Positions 63,126-64,000 of a DNA stretch of 64,000 bases are shown in pieces; the stretch's first letter is position 1; every line of letters begins with the position of its first letter. The stretch lies in contig NC_051088.1 in the NCBI RefSeq assembly GCF_901709675.1, forward strand, positions 12,937,693 through 13,001,692. The letters run 5' to 3'. Source of the DNA: Syngnathus acus (lineage: Eukaryota; Chordata; Actinopteri; Syngnathiformes; Syngnathidae). A program made the translations under genes and the position numbers. The notes under the pieces were generated by a model. It was not told the origin of the DNA. It did no database searches and was given only the letters and a program-made list of their open reading frames with translations.

Positions 63126-64000
63126 GACAGGGGGAGAAAATTGGGTCGGCGCTAAAGTTTCTTCTGCACCGAGATGTCAGGCAAGCCTAGCGTTGTCCGC
63201 TTTTTGGTTTATTTTATTTTTTACTTTTTTATTTTGGGGGCGTTTGCGGTCATGCATTCTGCAATCAAGTGCCGTTGCATACAGACTTTTGTTTTTAGAA
63301 TGCAGAACTGGGTGGAACATGAGCTAATTTAATTGAAGTCATGAAAATTCGAATCAAGAACAACTGTGCGTTCTGGTTCTTTACAGAGATGGAAAAAGTG
63401 CTCACACTTCTACCTTTTTTACTATTTACCCACCAGGGGAGTTTTTTCTTTTTTTTTTTTTCAGCATCGCGAAAATGAAGAACGCATCGAGAAGTTTCAC
63501 CTAGTGCCATTCTCACGAAACAAACAGGAAACAGTTGCAACCGCACCAAAACGGAACTCGCTTTGCCAGTCAATGTAAAGCACCATCCCGGATGTCGTTT
63601 CTGTAAATGTGACTTCATTCACCATTTACTTGAATGTAACATTAATAAGATTAAAGTTTAGGGGATGTTTCAGTTTTGTTTTCAGGATTACAGTGGAGGA
63701 AAAAATGTCCAACAAAAATCCCCTAAATCCCACTTTAGCAAAAAGACAGGTCATCTGGGGTGTTATTTGGAAATGCAAATGTCTCTGGGCCACACAGATG
63801 TTTGCACGCACACAAGCCAACATCTGCTAAGAGGCTTACGCTTCAATGACAATCGACAGCTTTCTCATTACACCCATTCTCTTCAGATGTGATGGGAAAG
63901 GATCAAATCTCTCATGTATAAACCCTGACAAAAAATAAATACTGTTTCTAACCTTCATGGACAGAATTTGAAGGCACAACCGTGGGTTTCATGGTCTGAG
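63126..64000. other. Right edge, no gene recognised
   Basis: I see only short open frames, T-rich runs near 63200-63230 and 63440-63465, and no splice-supported exon. It is upstream of susd3 and may contain its distal promoter. Confidence 0.4.

Overview
The window is nuclear DNA of a ray-finned (teleost) fish. Genes have compact vertebrate introns with GT-AG borders. Dispersed repeats are typical of teleosts: tRNA-derived SINEs, hAT and pogo/Tigger-type MITEs, and long GATA and GGAT microsatellites. Every recognised protein has a clear vertebrate family. Exon borders were placed by hand and checked by reading phase; no database search was possible.

Layout. (1) 1-20,000: the 5' part of a syndecan-like proteoglycan gene on the minus strand. 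It has a signal-peptide exon at 19,589-19,645, a first intron of about 17 kb, and two acidic, Ser-Gly-bearing ectodomain exons at 2,408-2,681. The rest of the gene runs off the left edge. (2) 20,331-23,280: intergenic repeats. These are a Tigger-like element with an internal 185-bp tandem repeat, a GATA microsatellite, and a SINE next to a hAT MITE. (3) 23,543-30,152: agmatinase (agmat, minus, 7 exons, 360 aa) and an alpha-tubulin (plus, 4 exons, 449 aa), divergently transcribed from about 500 bp of shared DNA. (4) 30,435-35,342: two trypsin-like S1A protease genes, also head-to-head, both damaged. One has a frameshift in exon 3; the other has no exon carrying the catalytic serine. (5) 35,343-53,284: an 18-kb gene-poor stretch with MITEs, minisatellites and CTCF-like sites. 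(6) 53,285-63,011: fam43b (minus, single exon), mul1 (plus, 4 coding exons, 350 aa) and a susd3-like gene (minus, 5 exons, 258 aa). mul1 and susd3 are tail-to-tail.

Working together. This is ordinary chromosomal neighbourhood, not an operon. FAM43B and MUL1 are also neighbours on human 1p36, and AGMAT lies elsewhere in 1p36, so part of the block looks like ancient synteny. The products act in unrelated places: mitochondrial guanidino metabolism (Agmat), microtubules (tubulin), mitochondrial outer-membrane ubiquitin/SUMO ligation (Mul1), and the cell surface (syndecan, Susd3).

I found no clearly new biological system. The points most worth checking are the alpha-tubulin that is encoded without a terminal tyrosine, the two decayed protease genes side by side, a hAT MITE inserted 8 bp from an agmat splice donor, an internally deleted pogo element that keeps a promoter-like box and an intact DNA-binding ORF, and a series of CTCF-like motifs.
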